DNA of 64,000 nucleotides from Pseudomonas mangrovi (lineage in GTDB: Bacteria > Pseudomonadota > Gammaproteobacteria > Pseudomonadales > Pseudomonadaceae). The stretch covers positions 16,788-80,787 of the forward strand of contig NZ_QASN01000011.1 of the NCBI RefSeq assembly GCF_003052585.1. The letters are read 5' to 3'. The position numbers were made by a program, and so were the translations under genes. Positions 45,668 to 54,834 of this stretch are shown here, piece after piece; position 1 is the stretch's first letter; each line of letters opens with the position of its first letter. The notes beneath the pieces are model-generated. The model saw only the letters and a program-made list of their open reading frames with translations, searched no databases and was not told the origin of the DNA.

Positions 45668-47659
45668 TCAGAACTCCGCGCGCACGCCGGCCAGCAGGGT
45701 GCGCCCTGGCCCGGGCTCGAAGAAGCGGCCGTTGGCGTCGTTCAGGCGCAGGTTGTCGAAATGCTCGCGGCCGAACAGGTTGTCGATACCGATCCAGGGC
45801 TCCAGACGTTGCCCGCCGGCGTCGATACGCATTCCCAGACGCAGGTTGACCAGCGCGTTGCCGGCCACCCGCACGCGGTTGGCATCCTCGGCATAGGCGT
45901 GGCTACGGGCGTCCACATTGGCCGCCGCGTACCAGCGCGACTGCTCGTAGGCCAGCTCGCCGAACAGGCGCTGGCGCGGCACGCCGGCCAGCGCATTGCC
46001 CGAGTAGTCCTGGCCACTGGCCTGGTAGTCGCGAAAACGGAAATCGCTGTAGCTCCAGGCACCACTGAGCCGCCAGTGCGGGTCGATCTGCCAGTGCAGG
46101 CCCAGTTCGACGCCTTCACGCCGCGAACGGCCGGCGTTGCGGTAGTAGGTTCGTCCCGGCTGGCCGGCAACGCTGTAGGGCACCAGCTCGTCCTCCAGAT
46201 CGATGCGAAACAGCGCCAGTTCGTAGCGCAAGGCTGGCCACTCGCCCTTGATGCCGACCTCGCGATTGAGCGCCTGCGCTGCACCCAGCGCGGGATTGAA
46301 GCCGCCACCGGCGGGGTTGGCCAGCTCGTTGATGGTCGGGCTTTCGAAGGAGCTGGCCAGGCGCGCATAGAGCTGCTGGTGCGGGTCGAGGCGATAACCC
46401 AGTGCGGCGCTGTAATGGGTCTCGTCGAGTGTGCGGGAGCCGGACTGGTCGCCATCGTCGAGGCGGCGGTCATCCACCTCCAGGCGCAGATGGTCCTGAC
46501 GCACGCCGACGCTGGCACTCCAGCGTTCGCCCAGGTTCAGTTCGTTCTGAAGGAAGGCGCCGGCGCTGCGCGCCTGTTCCTGCTGGTGCAGGGTTCGCGC
46601 GCCGCGCGCGCCGAACAGGTTGTCATGGCGGCTGCGCTGGTCGCGCTGGGCTTCCAGCTCTGCGCCCAGGGTCAGGCGCTGGTCCAGGCCGAACCCCTGG
46701 TGGTCGAACCAGGAGTGGCCGCCAAAGCCGCCGAAGCGGCGGTCGAAGGAGGTCTGGCCGCCGGGGGTGAAGGGCAGGCGGTTGTCGAACTCGCGGCGGC
46801 CGGCATGGGCACGCAGCTGGTAACTGTCGGCTTCCCAACTGAGGCCGAGGCGCTGCTGACGGATCGACTCATCGGCGGCATACGACAGGTTGCGGGGCGC
46901 AGCCTGGCTGCGCGAAACCTTCAGTTCGGCGGCAGTCAGCGCGCCGGGGTCCTCGGCCTGGTTGTCGATGACATTCAGGCTCAGACGCAGGCGACCGGGT
47001 GCGCCGTCCCAGCCCAGCTTGCCGGTGACGGTACGGGTGCGTGCCGATGCATGCTCGCGGTAACCGTCCTGCTCGTTGCCGCTGACTGCCAGCAGGCCGG
47101 AGAAGGGCCCACTGCCGATGCTGGCCTGGGCCCCGAGTCGCCGCTGGCCCAGCTCACCGCCGGTCACGTCCAGGCGCACGCTAGGCTCTGCACCAGGCTC
47201 GCGGGTCTCGATCAGCAGTACGCCACCGGCGGCGTTGCCGTAGAGCATCGAGGCCGGCCCGCGGATGACTTCGATACGCTCGATCAGCGCCGGGTCCAGG
47301 CCATCCAGTTCGGTCTGGCCGTCCGGCATGGTCAGCGGCACGCCATCGACCAGCACCCGCAACCCGCGGACGCCGAAGCTGGCGCGCGAACCGAAGCCGC
47401 GAACCGACAACCGCAGCCCCTGGGCCAGGTTGTAGCGACTCTGCGGCAGTACCCCCGGCACCTGGGAGAACATCTGATCCAGGCTCTGCTGCCCCGGTCC
47501 GGGCTCGACCACGCCGATCGCCAGCGGCGCCTGCAGCCACGCCGAGGGGGTGCGCTGGGCGCTGATCGTGAGCGGGGCAAGTTCCTGCGGCTGCGCCAGC
47601 GCGAGGTTGCAGCAGAGCGCCAGTGTCAGAAGGCAGAGCAGGTACGTGGACTTGGGCAT
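45668..47659 (-). CDS. TonB-dependent outer-membrane receptor
   Basis: A 663-residue receptor with signal peptide MPKSTYLLCLLTLALCCNLALA. The plug domain covers about residues 30-150 and contains RGFGSRASFGVRGLRVLVDGVP and IERIEVIRGPASMLYGNAAGGVLLIET. A 22-strand barrel follows, ending in the C-terminal ...GVRAEF with a terminal Phe, as needed for outer-membrane insertion. A short TonB-box-like stretch (LAPLTISA) follows the signal. The ligand is not evident; the plug resembles FecA/PfeA-type and PA2590-like receptors. No Fur box was seen in the 466 bases upstream, and no transport genes flank it. Confidence 0.9.
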   Translation of the reverse strand: MPKSTYLLCLLTLALCCNLALAQPQELAPLTISAQRTPSAWLQAPLAIGVVEPGPGQQSLDQMFSQVPGVLPQSRYNLAQGLRLSVRGFGSRASFGVRGLRVLVDGVPLTMPDGQTELDGLDPALIERIEVIRGPASMLYGNAAGGVLLIETREPGAEPSVRLDVTGGELGQRRLGAQASIGSGPFSGLLAVSGNEQDGYREHASARTRTVTGKLGWDGAPGRLRLSLNVIDNQAEDPGALTAAELKVSRSQAAPRNLSYAADESIRQQRLGLSWEADSYQLRAHAGRREFDNRLPFTPGGQTSFDRRFGGFGGHSWFDHQGFGLDQRLTLGAELEAQRDQRSRHDNLFGARGARTLHQQEQARSAGAFLQNELNLGERWSASVGVRQDHLRLEVDDRRLDDGDQSGSRTLDETHYSAALGYRLDPHQQLYARLASSFESPTINELANPAGGGFNPALGAAQALNREVGIKGEWPALRYELALFRIDLEDELVPYSVAGQPGRTYYRNAGRSRREGVELGLHWQIDPHWRLSGAWSYSDFRFRDYQASGQDYSGNALAGVPRQRLFGELAYEQSRWYAAANVDARSHAYAEDANRVRVAGNALVNLRLGMRIDAGGQRLEPWIGIDNLFGREHFDNLRLNDANGRFFEPGPGRTLLAGVRAEF

Positions 47660-48125
47660 GCGCGGTTCCTTGGCGGTGAGCGGCGCCGCTCAGGGCGCAG
47701 AGGGTAGCAGGGTGACGGATCGCGCGAGCTGCGCGCCCGCCGCTGGGCGTCAGCTTGCGAGCGCCGCGTCGAACCCGGCGCCCTGCGTTAGTCCGCTGCG
47801 GCGCGAAATCATTCGTGTGCCGGCGGCGCGCTGATCAAGCGGTGTTTTACCTGCCGTGTCCGGCCGGCCGGACCGATAACATGCAGAAGCAAAAAAGCGC
47901 GGTCGTCAGGGGCACCCTCGCGCTGCTGCCGACTCATAATGCGGACGCTCGGCCCGCCGCCCTCCCTGCGGCTGTCGAGCAAGGATTTCCGCTATCAGCG
48001 CATCGCCCGCGAAGCCGGTTCGGACCGCGCGGCGACGGTCGTCGCTACGTGCCCGGTACTGCCTGCGCCACCGCGTCTGCCAGGGCATGCCGCCGGCCTG
48101 ATCTGTAAGGACAAAGGAGAACAGC
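47660..48125. other. Divergent gene-free region between TonB receptor and sugar dehydrogenase
   Basis: 466 bases between two divergent genes must hold both promoters. Open frames here lack ribosome-binding sites and family features. No Fur-box-like 19-mer or strong promoter pair was recognised. The last bases carry the AAAGGAG site of the next gene. Confidence 0.5.
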
Positions 48126-49244
48126 ATGAACAACCCGATCCGTGGAGTCCTGTGTGCCCTGGCGCTACTGAGCGCGCCGATGCTGGCGCCAAGCGCCTGG
48201 GCGGCAGCAAAGGTAGAGGTGCTCTACGAGGGCCTCGAACATCCCTGGGCGCTGGCCTTCCTGCCGGATGCGCAGGGCATGCTGATCACCGAGCGACGCG
48301 GCAGCCTGCGCCTGCTGGATGCCCAGGGAGCGCTGTCCGAACCGCTGGCGGGTGTGCCCGAGGTGTTCGCGGTCGGCCAGGGCGGTCTGTTGGATGTGGC
48401 GTTGTCGCCATCCTTCGCCGAGGACCGTCTGGTCTACCTGTCCTTCGCCCAGGCCGAGGGTGACAAGGCCGCCACCAGCGTCGGCCGTGGCCGACTCAGC
48501 GAGGATCTGCGCAGTCTGCAAGACTTCGAGGTGATCTTCCGCCAGATGCCGGCGCTGTCCTCAGGCCACCACTTTGGCTCGCGACTGGTGTTCGACCGCG
48601 ACGGTCATCTGTTCATCGCCCTGGGCGAGCACAACCAGCGGCCGACTGCGCAGGATCTGGACAAGCTGCAGGGCAAGGTGGTGCGTCTGTATCCGGACGG
48701 GCGCATTCCGGATGACAACCCTTTCGTCGGGCGTGACGATGCGCGCGCGGAAATCTGGTCCTACGGCCACCGTAACCAGCAGGGCGCCGCCCTCAATCCC
48801 TGGACCGGCAAGCTCTGGACCCACGAACACGGTCCCCGCGGCGGTGACGAGGTCAATATCCCCCGGGCCGGCAAGAACTACGGCTGGCCGATCGCAACCC
48901 ACGGCATCAACTACAGCTTCCTGCCGATTCCCGAGGCCGAAGGCAAACAGGTGCCGGGGACCGAGCCGCCGCATCATGTCTGGAAGAAATCGCCGGCGAT
49001 CAGCGGCATGGCCTTCTACGATCACGCGCGTTTTCCGGCCTGGCAGCACAGCCTCTTCATCGGCGCGCTGGCGGGGGCCGAGCTGATCCGCCTGCAGCTC
49101 GATGGCGACAAGGTGGTGGGCGAGGAGCGTCTGCTCGGCGAGCGCAAGGCGCGTATCCGTGACGTGCGCGTCGGGCCGGACGGTTACCTCTACCTGCTCA
49201 CCGATTCGGGCAAGGGCCAGCTGCTGAAAGTTGGCCTGGAGTGA
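48126..49244 (+). CDS. Secreted PQQ-dependent aldose sugar dehydrogenase (YliI-like)
   Basis: Signal peptide of about 26 residues ending ...SAWAAAKV. The mature protein is a six-bladed propeller of the glucose/sorbosone dehydrogenase family: GLEHPWALAFLPDAQGMLITERRG at the N-terminus, GHHFGSRLVFDRDGHLFIALGEHNQ, and GHRNQQGAALNPWTGKLWTHEHGPRGGDEVNIPRAGKNYGWP, which holds the PQQ- and calcium-binding residues. It oxidises aldoses in the periplasm. AAAGGAG precedes ATG 48126 by about 5 bases. Its stop overlaps the GTG of the DUF488 gene. Confidence 0.9.
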   Translation: MNNPIRGVLCALALLSAPMLAPSAWAAAKVEVLYEGLEHPWALAFLPDAQGMLITERRGSLRLLDAQGALSEPLAGVPEVFAVGQGGLLDVALSPSFAEDRLVYLSFAQAEGDKAATSVGRGRLSEDLRSLQDFEVIFRQMPALSSGHHFGSRLVFDRDGHLFIALGEHNQRPTAQDLDKLQGKVVRLYPDGRIPDDNPFVGRDDARAEIWSYGHRNQQGAALNPWTGKLWTHEHGPRGGDEVNIPRAGKNYGWPIATHGINYSFLPIPEAEGKQVPGTEPPHHVWKKSPAISGMAFYDHARFPAWQHSLFIGALAGAELIRLQLDGDKVVGEERLLGERKARIRDVRVGPDGYLYLLTDSGKGQLLKVGLE

Positions 49245-49660
49245 TTTGCTGCAAGCGAGTCCATGAGCCGCCCGCTGCGGAGGATGGCTGGCGGGTGCTG
49301 GTCGACCGGCTCTGGCCGCGTGGCATCCGGCGCGATGCGCTGGTGCTGGACGAATGGCTGCCTGAGGCAGCGCCGTCGACCGAATTGCGCAGGGCCTTCG
49401 CCCATGATCCACAACGCTTCGCCGCTTTTCGCCAGGGCTACCTGAGCGAGCTGGCGGGGCACCCCGAACACTGGTGGATGCTGCTCGGGCGGGCAGGGCG
49501 GCAGAGGGTCACGCTGCTCTATGCGGCGCGCGATACCGAGCACAACAACGCCCGGGTGCTGGCCGACTTTCTCGAAGATGAGCTGGAGCGACAGCAGCCG
49601 GCCAGCTCGCCGGTCTGCTACCTGGACGTCAAGCCCGAAGACGCGGGCGGGCAAAGGTAG
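49241..49660 (+). CDS. DUF488-family protein
   Basis: A 139-residue protein with the family core RVLVDRLWPRGIRRDALVLDEWLPEAAPSTELRRAFAHDPQRFAAFR and TLLYAARDTEHNNARVLADFLE. Members are sometimes labelled uroporphyrin-III methyltransferases, but this is not supported biochemically. The start is GTG 49241, overlapping the upstream stop, so it is translated with the dehydrogenase. The Cys near the start (ICCKRVHEP) and the Arg-rich core are conserved features. Confidence 0.85.
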   Translation: MICCKRVHEPPAAEDGWRVLVDRLWPRGIRRDALVLDEWLPEAAPSTELRRAFAHDPQRFAAFRQGYLSELAGHPEHWWMLLGRAGRQRVTLLYAARDTEHNNARVLADFLEDELERQQPASSPVCYLDVKPEDAGGQR

Positions 49661-49690
49661 GGCGCGCCCTGCAGGTACGGCACATCGCAC

Positions 49691-49722
49691 GTAGGGCGTA
49701 ATAAGCGAAGCGCATTGCGCCA
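49691..49722. repeat. Short imperfect palindromic repeat, GTAGGGCG type
   Basis: GTAGGGCGTAATAAGCGAAG followed by CGCATTGCGCC forms an imperfect GGCGTAAT/ATTGCGCC hairpin. Sequences of this kind recur between genes in many proteobacteria. The rest of the 211-base gap at 49661-49871 shows nothing else. Confidence 0.4.
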
Positions 49723-49871
49723 TGCCCGCAGCCCGCCCCGCCGGTCACGCAGGCGCGGATTTCGCCGCAGGCAGCTATCTGCTCTGCACGTTGCCACCTG
49801 TTCTCCCTTCTCGGTCGGCAGAACAGGCGGGTGAGGATGCGTCGGTTTGCGCGGCGCTTCTGGCCAGCGGC

Positions 49872-50591
49872 TCAGAAGCGTTCCTGCGGGCTGAGGTAGC
49901 GCCACTGTCCGCTCGGCAGCTTGCCCATGGATACACCGCCGATGCGGATGCGCTTGATCGACACCACCCTCAGCCCGACGCTGTCGCACAGGCGCTGGAT
50001 CACGCCGGGGCTGGGGTTTTTCAGGGCGAAGCGCAGGCGGGTTTCGTTCTGCCAGCTGACCTTGCAGCCGGGCAGCGATTCGCCCTTGATGGTCTGGCCG
50101 CGCTTGAGTGTCTCCAACCCGCTGGGTGGCAGCTCGCCAATCACCTCGACCACGTACTCCTGCTCGAGCTTGTAGGCGTCATCGGTGAGCTTGCGCTGGG
50201 TGCGCCAGTCCTGGCTGAACACCAGCATGCCTTCGGCGTGGGGCTGCAGTGGCAGGCTGGCCTGCAGGCGCAGCAGGTGGCCACGCAGGGCGCGGACGCC
50301 GGAGGGGTCTTCCGCCCAGCGTGACCGCGGCTGGAACAGCGCGAGCAGATCGTCCACGTCGCCCTTGAAGTCTGCCGGCTGGTTCAGCAGCAGGGTCGCC
50401 GGCTCCAGGGGCTTGGCCTCGGCACCGGGCAACAGTACTACCGCCTGCTGCTCGCTGACCTTGAACTGCGGCTCTTCCACCACCTCGCCGTCGATGCTCA
50501 CCCAGCCGCCTTCGATATACAGCTCGGCCTCGCGGCGGGAGCAGCCGGTCAGCTCGATCAGGCGTTTGGACAGGCGGATGGGTTCACTCAT
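49872..50591 (-). CDS. RsuA/RluF-type pseudouridine synthase homologue lacking the catalytic Asp motif
   Basis: A 239-residue protein with an N-terminal S4 RNA-binding domain (IRLSKRLIELTGCSRREAELYIEGGWVSIDG) and a C-terminal pseudouridine synthase fold ending VSIKRIRIGGVSMGKLPSGQWRYLS. In active RsuA/RluB/RluF enzymes the catalytic Asp sits in GRLDxDxEGLLL. At the matching place this protein reads SLPLQPHAEGMLVF: the EGxLxF part aligns, but the GRLD is gone. It may bind rRNA without modifying it, or use another residue. The frame is intact and codon use is ordinary, so it is not an evident pseudogene. Confidence 0.82.
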   Translation of the reverse strand: MSEPIRLSKRLIELTGCSRREAELYIEGGWVSIDGEVVEEPQFKVSEQQAVVLLPGAEAKPLEPATLLLNQPADFKGDVDDLLALFQPRSRWAEDPSGVRALRGHLLRLQASLPLQPHAEGMLVFSQDWRTQRKLTDDAYKLEQEYVVEVIGELPPSGLETLKRGQTIKGESLPGCKVSWQNETRLRFALKNPSPGVIQRLCDSVGLRVVSIKRIRIGGVSMGKLPSGQWRYLSPQERF

Positions 50592-50664
50592 GGCAACGGG
50601 CTCGCGTCAAAAAAGGCCGCCAGTGTAGCCCGGCCGCCGTTGCCTGGGTGATTTGCGCTCGGGC

Positions 50665-51009
50665 TCACTCCGCGCTGACGCGAAAATCCACCCCGCTGTC
50701 CGCGGCCTTGTGGAAGTCCAGCAGGTAGCTGCTGCGGCGCCCGCATCCGCTGACCTGCCAGCGCTCGCGGGCGAAGGCCAGGCTGTCAGGGCTGTCCAGC
50801 TGGAAGCCGAGGATCTCCGGGCTGACCTGCCGCAGCTGGCGGCATTGATGCAGCACCTCGACATGGCGCAGCGCATCGCGCCGCAGCACCGGATCGGAGA
50901 CGCTTTCGCCCGCGAAACGCGGTGAGCCGCAGCCGCACAGGCTCAGCGCCAGAATGCACAGCAGGGTAGAGCGGCAGGCACCGGCAAAGCGGATTCTCAG
51001 AGATTCCAT
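50665..51009 (-). CDS. Small lipoprotein, 114 aa, unknown
   Basis: Start ATG 51009 follows GAGGAATCCAAGG. The signal region ends LALSLCGCG, with Cys27 the likely lipidated residue. The mature part has three further Cys (CRQLRQV, SGCGRR) and an all-beta-like C-terminus. It stands alone between the pseudouridine synthase homologue and the next hypothetical gene. Function unknown. Confidence 0.72.
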   Translation of the reverse strand: MESLRIRFAGACRSTLLCILALSLCGCGSPRFAGESVSDPVLRRDALRHVEVLHQCRQLRQVSPEILGFQLDSPDSLAFARERWQVSGCGRRSSYLLDFHKAADSGVDFRVSAE

Positions 51010-51082
51010 CCTTGGATTCCTCGATTGAAAAGCTGGACAGGCAAGCGTGATGCAGTGTGGCCTGGATTGCTGCCAGCGCCAG

Positions 51083-51496
51083 TCAGGCGGTGGCGATGCG
51101 CGCGAATATCTCGTTGGCTTCCTTGAGCAGAACCGGCTCGCCCAGGGCCTCGATCATATCCGCCGGCAGGTGGCGTGCAGTTTCGGCACGCCCCAGCAGC
51201 GGCGGGCAGTCGCCGGCCATGTACAGGGCCAGATGGCCTTCGCGCAGTATCGCCAGCAACGCCTGGTAGAGCGCCGGGTCATCGACCGGCCGATTCACCG
51301 AGAAGTGGCTGGTGCGCGGTGCGCTGGTGTCCAGGTAGACATAGGTGCAGGCCATGCCTGAATCATCGTAGGCCAGGCGCAGGCCGTCGGGGTCGATCGC
51401 CAGGGTATGGGCAGCGAAGGCGTTGATCACCACCTCGGTTGGGAAGCTGGCCAGCTCGCCGTTTTCGAAACAGCCGACAAACAGATCGAAGCTCAT
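51083..51496 (-). CDS. Conserved hypothetical protein, 137 aa
   Basis: Starts MSFDLFVGCFENGELASFPTEVVINAF at ATG 51496, an N-terminus often seen in small cytosolic proteins found near immunity or SMI1-like genes. The C-terminal half is helical and acidic (LPADMIEALGEPVLLKEANEIFARI). No signal peptide or membrane segment. A longer in-frame upstream extension crosses the next gene and is not coding. Function unknown. Confidence 0.75.
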   Translation of the reverse strand: MSFDLFVGCFENGELASFPTEVVINAFAAHTLAIDPDGLRLAYDDSGMACTYVYLDTSAPRTSHFSVNRPVDDPALYQALLAILREGHLALYMAGDCPPLLGRAETARHLPADMIEALGEPVLLKEANEIFARIATA

Positions 51497-51537
51497 TTTC
51501 GTCAATGGTCCTTGAAGCGTTCTCGAGGTGGGCGGGC

Positions 51538-51969
51538 TCAGGCCGCTGCATGCGCCAGCGTGACCAGCAGGGCGATCCACATCCCGACCAACAGCAGCGA
51601 GCTGGACAGGAACGCCACCAGGCGATGCAGGACCTTGTTGTAGGTGCATTGCACCAGGCTGTGCAGATAGCGCAGGGCGACGAAGCCCCAGGCGCCGACG
51701 ATCAGCCACTGGGGAATGCTGCCCAGGGCGAGCGCAGTCGCGCTCAGCGCATAGAACAGGACCGGTACTTCGAAGAGATTGCGGAAGTTGTCCGAGGCCT
51801 GCACCCGCTCCAGTCGCGCGGCGAGCTGCAGGGACGTGGCGGCGGCCTGCGGGTGCACACGTTTCTCGCGCATCTCGGCGATTCGCACGAAGAGCATGCG
51901 CAGACCGACAAGCATGACCAGCACCACCATCGCGAGATTGGCGGCGACCAGCAGGAGCGCGTTGTTCAT
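51538..51969 (-). CDS. MAPEG-family membrane protein
   Basis: A 143-residue four-helix membrane protein with the family pattern: FVRIAEMREKRVHP after helix 1, then NFRNLFEVPVLFYALSATALALG, then ALRYLHSLVQCTYNKVLHR. MAPEG proteins include microsomal glutathione transferases; the bacterial members of this subtype have no proven substrate. A single gene with an AGGATC site nine bases upstream of ATG 51969. Confidence 0.87.
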   Translation of the reverse strand: MNNALLLVAANLAMVVLVMLVGLRMLFVRIAEMREKRVHPQAAATSLQLAARLERVQASDNFRNLFEVPVLFYALSATALALGSIPQWLIVGAWGFVALRYLHSLVQCTYNKVLHRLVAFLSSSLLLVGMWIALLVTLAHAAA

Positions 51970-52118
51970 GAGGGAGATCCTTTTCGCAGGCAGGGCAGGA
52001 AGGTGCCGGCATTAAAGTAAAGGCGCCGTCGGGAGCGCAATGGCCTGCTGCGCAGGTTGCAGGCGTCGTCGCGGTTTTTCGCAGGGATATAGGCGGGGGC
52101 GTGCGAATGATCCTGTAG

Positions 52119-52727
52119 TCAGGCCGTGCCGGGTTGCCAGGGATAGTCCATCTGCCGCGCCGTGGCGCTGGCCAACGCTGACGAGCACAGCCGCTCGACC
52201 AGGTGCAGGCACATGTCGATACCGGCGGCGATACCGGCGGAGGTGACCCGGCGGCCCTGGTCGATCCAGCGGGGGCCATCCTGCACCTGCAGCGCCGGAA
52301 ACATCGCCGCAAGGTCGGCCTGGTCTTCCCAGTGGGTGGTCACCGGCCCGTCCTCGAGCACTCCCGCCTTGGCGAGGATGAAGGCGCCGGTACAGACGGA
52401 GGCGACCAGCTGCGCCGACTGGCTGCAGCGCCGCAGCCATTGCAGCACTTCGGGCTTGTGCAACTGGGCGTCGATCACCCCGCCGGGAACGATCAGCACA
52501 TCCACTGGTGGGTGGTCGTCGAGTCGATGATCCGGCGTGATGCGCAGGCCCGCGCGGGCCCGCACCGGCTGCAGGGTCTCGGCAATGGAAAAGGTCGTGA
52601 AGGGTTCGGCCTGCTGGGGGTGGAGCCGCCTGGCCACCCGGCTGCAGGTGGTGAACACCTCGAAGGGGCCGGCGAAATCCAGCGCCTCGACCTCCGGGAA
52701 AAGGAAGATTCCGACAGTGCGGTTCAT
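52119..52727 (-). CDS. DJ-1/PfpI (GATase1-like) family protein
   Basis: A 202-residue flavodoxin-like protein with nucleophile Cys in SVCTGAFILAKAGVL and N-terminus VGIFLFPEVEALDFAGPFEVF carrying the family Glu. This resembles isonitrile hydratase (InhA) and the N-terminal domain of GlxA regulators, but there is no HTH domain. ATG 52727 is preceded by AAGGAGGCG, which fixes the start; an extended upstream frame is unlikely. The role here is unknown; candidates are a hydratase or a glyoxalase-III-like stress protein. Confidence 0.87.
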   Translation of the reverse strand: MNRTVGIFLFPEVEALDFAGPFEVFTTCSRVARRLHPQQAEPFTTFSIAETLQPVRARAGLRITPDHRLDDHPPVDVLIVPGGVIDAQLHKPEVLQWLRRCSQSAQLVASVCTGAFILAKAGVLEDGPVTTHWEDQADLAAMFPALQVQDGPRWIDQGRRVTSAGIAAGIDMCLHLVERLCSSALASATARQMDYPWQPGTA

Positions 52728-52900
52728 GCGCGCCTCCTTGGCTGGCGGCCATGCGACAGGGGAGGGCGAACAATGGCGAAAGTCGCCTGCCGCATCAAGC
52801 AATCAACGCAGGGGCAGAGCGGTGCCTCTGGATAGCTGTCAAGGGCCAGGCACGCAGACGCCCCCCGGTAGCGGCGGACCGCTAGCGGGGGCTGCCCAGC

Positions 52901-54196
52901 CTATTGCGTGCGGGTCACCCGCCAGACCACATTGGCCAGATCGTCGGCGACGATCAGCGCACCGCGCGGATCGACCGTCACGCCCACCGGGCGGCCACGC
53001 GTCTTGCCGTCGTCGCTGCGGAAACCGGTCACGAAGTCCACGGGCGGCCCGGAGGGCCGTCCGCCGCTGAAGGGCACGAAAACAACCTTGTAGCCGACCG
53101 GCTCCTTGCGATTCCAGCTGCCGTGCTCACCGATGAAGACACCGTCGGCAAAGGCCTCGCCCATCACCTCGCTGGAGAAGGCCAGGCCGAGTGCGGCGAC
53201 GTGTGAACCCAGCGCGTAATCCGGTTTGATCGCGGCGGCGACCTTTTCTGCATCCTGTGGCTTTACCCGGGGGTCGACGTTCTGCCCCCAGTAGCTGTAG
53301 GGCCAGCCGTAGAAGCCGCCCTCGCGTACCGACGTCAGGTAGTCCGGCACCAGGTCCGCTCCCAGCTCGTCACGTTCGTTGGCCACCGCCCAGAGCTGGC
53401 CGGTCCCCGGCTGGATCGCCAGCGCGGTTGGATTGCGCAGGCCCGTCGCGTAGGGCTTGTGGGCCCCGGTTGCGGCGTCGATCTGCCAGACCATGGCCCG
53501 GTCGACCTCGGCGGCCATGCCGCGCTCGGTGATGTTGCTGTTGGAGCCGATGCCGACGTACAAGTAGCGCCCGTCCGGGCTGATCGTCAGCGCCTTGGTC
53601 CAGTGATGGTTGATCTCCGACGGCAGCAGGGTGACGCGCGTGGGCGGGCCGCTCGCGCGGGTCTGGCCGTCCTGATAGTCGAAGCGCACCAGTTCATCCT
53701 GGTTGGCCACGTACAGATTGCCCTCGTGCAGAGCCAGGCCGTAGGGCGCGTCGAGATCCTCGGCGAACACCGTCTGCAGCTCGTAGCTACCGTCCCCATC
53801 GGCATCGCGCAGCAGCGTCAGGCGGTTGCCGCTTTTTACCGAGGTGGTGCCCTTCGACTTGATGAAGCCGGCGATCACGTCCTTAGGCTTGAGCTTCGGC
53901 GCACCGCCGCCGCGACCCTCGGCGACCAGGATGTCGCCGTTGGGCAGCACCAGCGTCTGCCGCGGGATCTGCAGATCGGACGCGATGGCCGTGACCCTGT
54001 AGCCCTGCGGTACCGTGGGCACCTGATCATTCCAGGGGGTCGGCTCGGCGATGGTCATGCTCGGCAGCAGTCCACGCTGCGGCTCGGGCAGCTGTGGCTG
54101 GGCGCCAAGGGTCTGGTCGAATTGGCTGTCCTGGTCGCCGCAGGCGGCCAGCAGCAGGGTGATGCTCAACAGTGCCAGCGCATTTGATGGCTTCAT
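52901..54196 (-). CDS. Lipoprotein L-sorbosone/aldose dehydrogenase-like propeller
   Basis: Lipobox LLAAC puts the lipid on Cys19. The 431-residue protein is a beta-propeller of the sorbosone dehydrogenase family, with GGAPKLKPKDVIAGFIKS, DAPYGLALHEGNLYVANQDELVRFDY, GLRNPTALAIQPGTGQLWAVANERDELGADLVPDYLT and FIGEHGSWNRKEPVGYKVVFVPF. It is predicted to be periplasmic, attached to the outer or inner membrane. It overlaps the upstream DUF2231 gene (ATGA), a pairing that recurs in bacteria and suggests a membrane partner for the dehydrogenase. The substrate is not known. Confidence 0.88.
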   Translation of the reverse strand: MKPSNALALLSITLLLAACGDQDSQFDQTLGAQPQLPEPQRGLLPSMTIAEPTPWNDQVPTVPQGYRVTAIASDLQIPRQTLVLPNGDILVAEGRGGGAPKLKPKDVIAGFIKSKGTTSVKSGNRLTLLRDADGDGSYELQTVFAEDLDAPYGLALHEGNLYVANQDELVRFDYQDGQTRASGPPTRVTLLPSEINHHWTKALTISPDGRYLYVGIGSNSNITERGMAAEVDRAMVWQIDAATGAHKPYATGLRNPTALAIQPGTGQLWAVANERDELGADLVPDYLTSVREGGFYGWPYSYWGQNVDPRVKPQDAEKVAAAIKPDYALGSHVAALGLAFSSEVMGEAFADGVFIGEHGSWNRKEPVGYKVVFVPFSGGRPSGPPVDFVTGFRSDDGKTRGRPVGVTVDPRGALIVADDLANVVWRVTRTQ

Positions 54197-54621
54197 GCTT
54201 CACCTCCGCTGCGCAGTCCACTCAGGCCGAGCCAGGTTGCGATGCAGGCCAGCAGGCAGACGACGGCCGAGAGAATCAGACCCATCGGCATGGCCGCCCA
54301 GGCGTCCTTGGCGTGTTCCAGGGCATTGATGAAGCCCAGTATCCAGGTCGCCAACAGCAACAGGAAGTAGGCCAGCGGGCGGCCCGCGCGGTGTTCGGCG
54401 CGCACCAGATTGGCGATTGCGAACAACAGCGCCAGCCCGCAGAAAACCAGCCCCCCGGCGATCAGCCAGGAGGAGAAATTGCTCCACTGGATCTGGTAGC
54501 TGCGAAAGTAGGCAAGGTCGCTGAGCAGGGCGCCGAGAAACAGCGGAACCGTGCTGGCAAGAAGTGTTGCGTGCAGCGGATGGGGAATGAATCGGTAGGG
54601 ACGGTGGCTGATTGCGGTCAC
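54193..54621 (-). CDS. DUF2231 membrane protein
   Basis: A 142-residue protein with four membrane helices. The N-terminal IPHPLHATLLASTVPLFLGALLSDLAYF motif, with His residues at the membrane face, is the DUF2231 signature. It is the first gene of a two-gene unit with the sorbosone dehydrogenase-like lipoprotein and could carry electrons or anchor the enzyme, which is inference from pairing. About 213 gene-free bases lie upstream (54622-54834). Confidence 0.85.
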   Translation of the reverse strand: MTAISHRPYRFIPHPLHATLLASTVPLFLGALLSDLAYFRSYQIQWSNFSSWLIAGGLVFCGLALLFAIANLVRAEHRAGRPLAYFLLLLATWILGFINALEHAKDAWAAMPMGLILSAVVCLLACIATWLGLSGLRSGGEA

Positions 54622-54834
54622 GGCGGTCTCCTCTTCGCTGCGACCCCGGACTGCTGCTCAACGCGGGTGTGCTGAGCTGCCCAAGGTCGCTCTGACTGTG
54701 CATGCAAGAGGATCGTGCTGCGGCCTGATAGTTCATGATCGCCTGCCGGCCGTGCGGGTCCAATGCAGGCGATGGGGGTTGCCGGTACGGAACACTGGTT
54801 CTGTCGCGCGAGTTTGGCGTCGCGCGACCCGGTG

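Noticed and set aside
45431..47707. Plus-strand 758-residue open frame opposite the TonB receptor
   Set aside because: It is antisense to a receptor with clear plug and barrel motifs, and shows no domain or start signal of its own.
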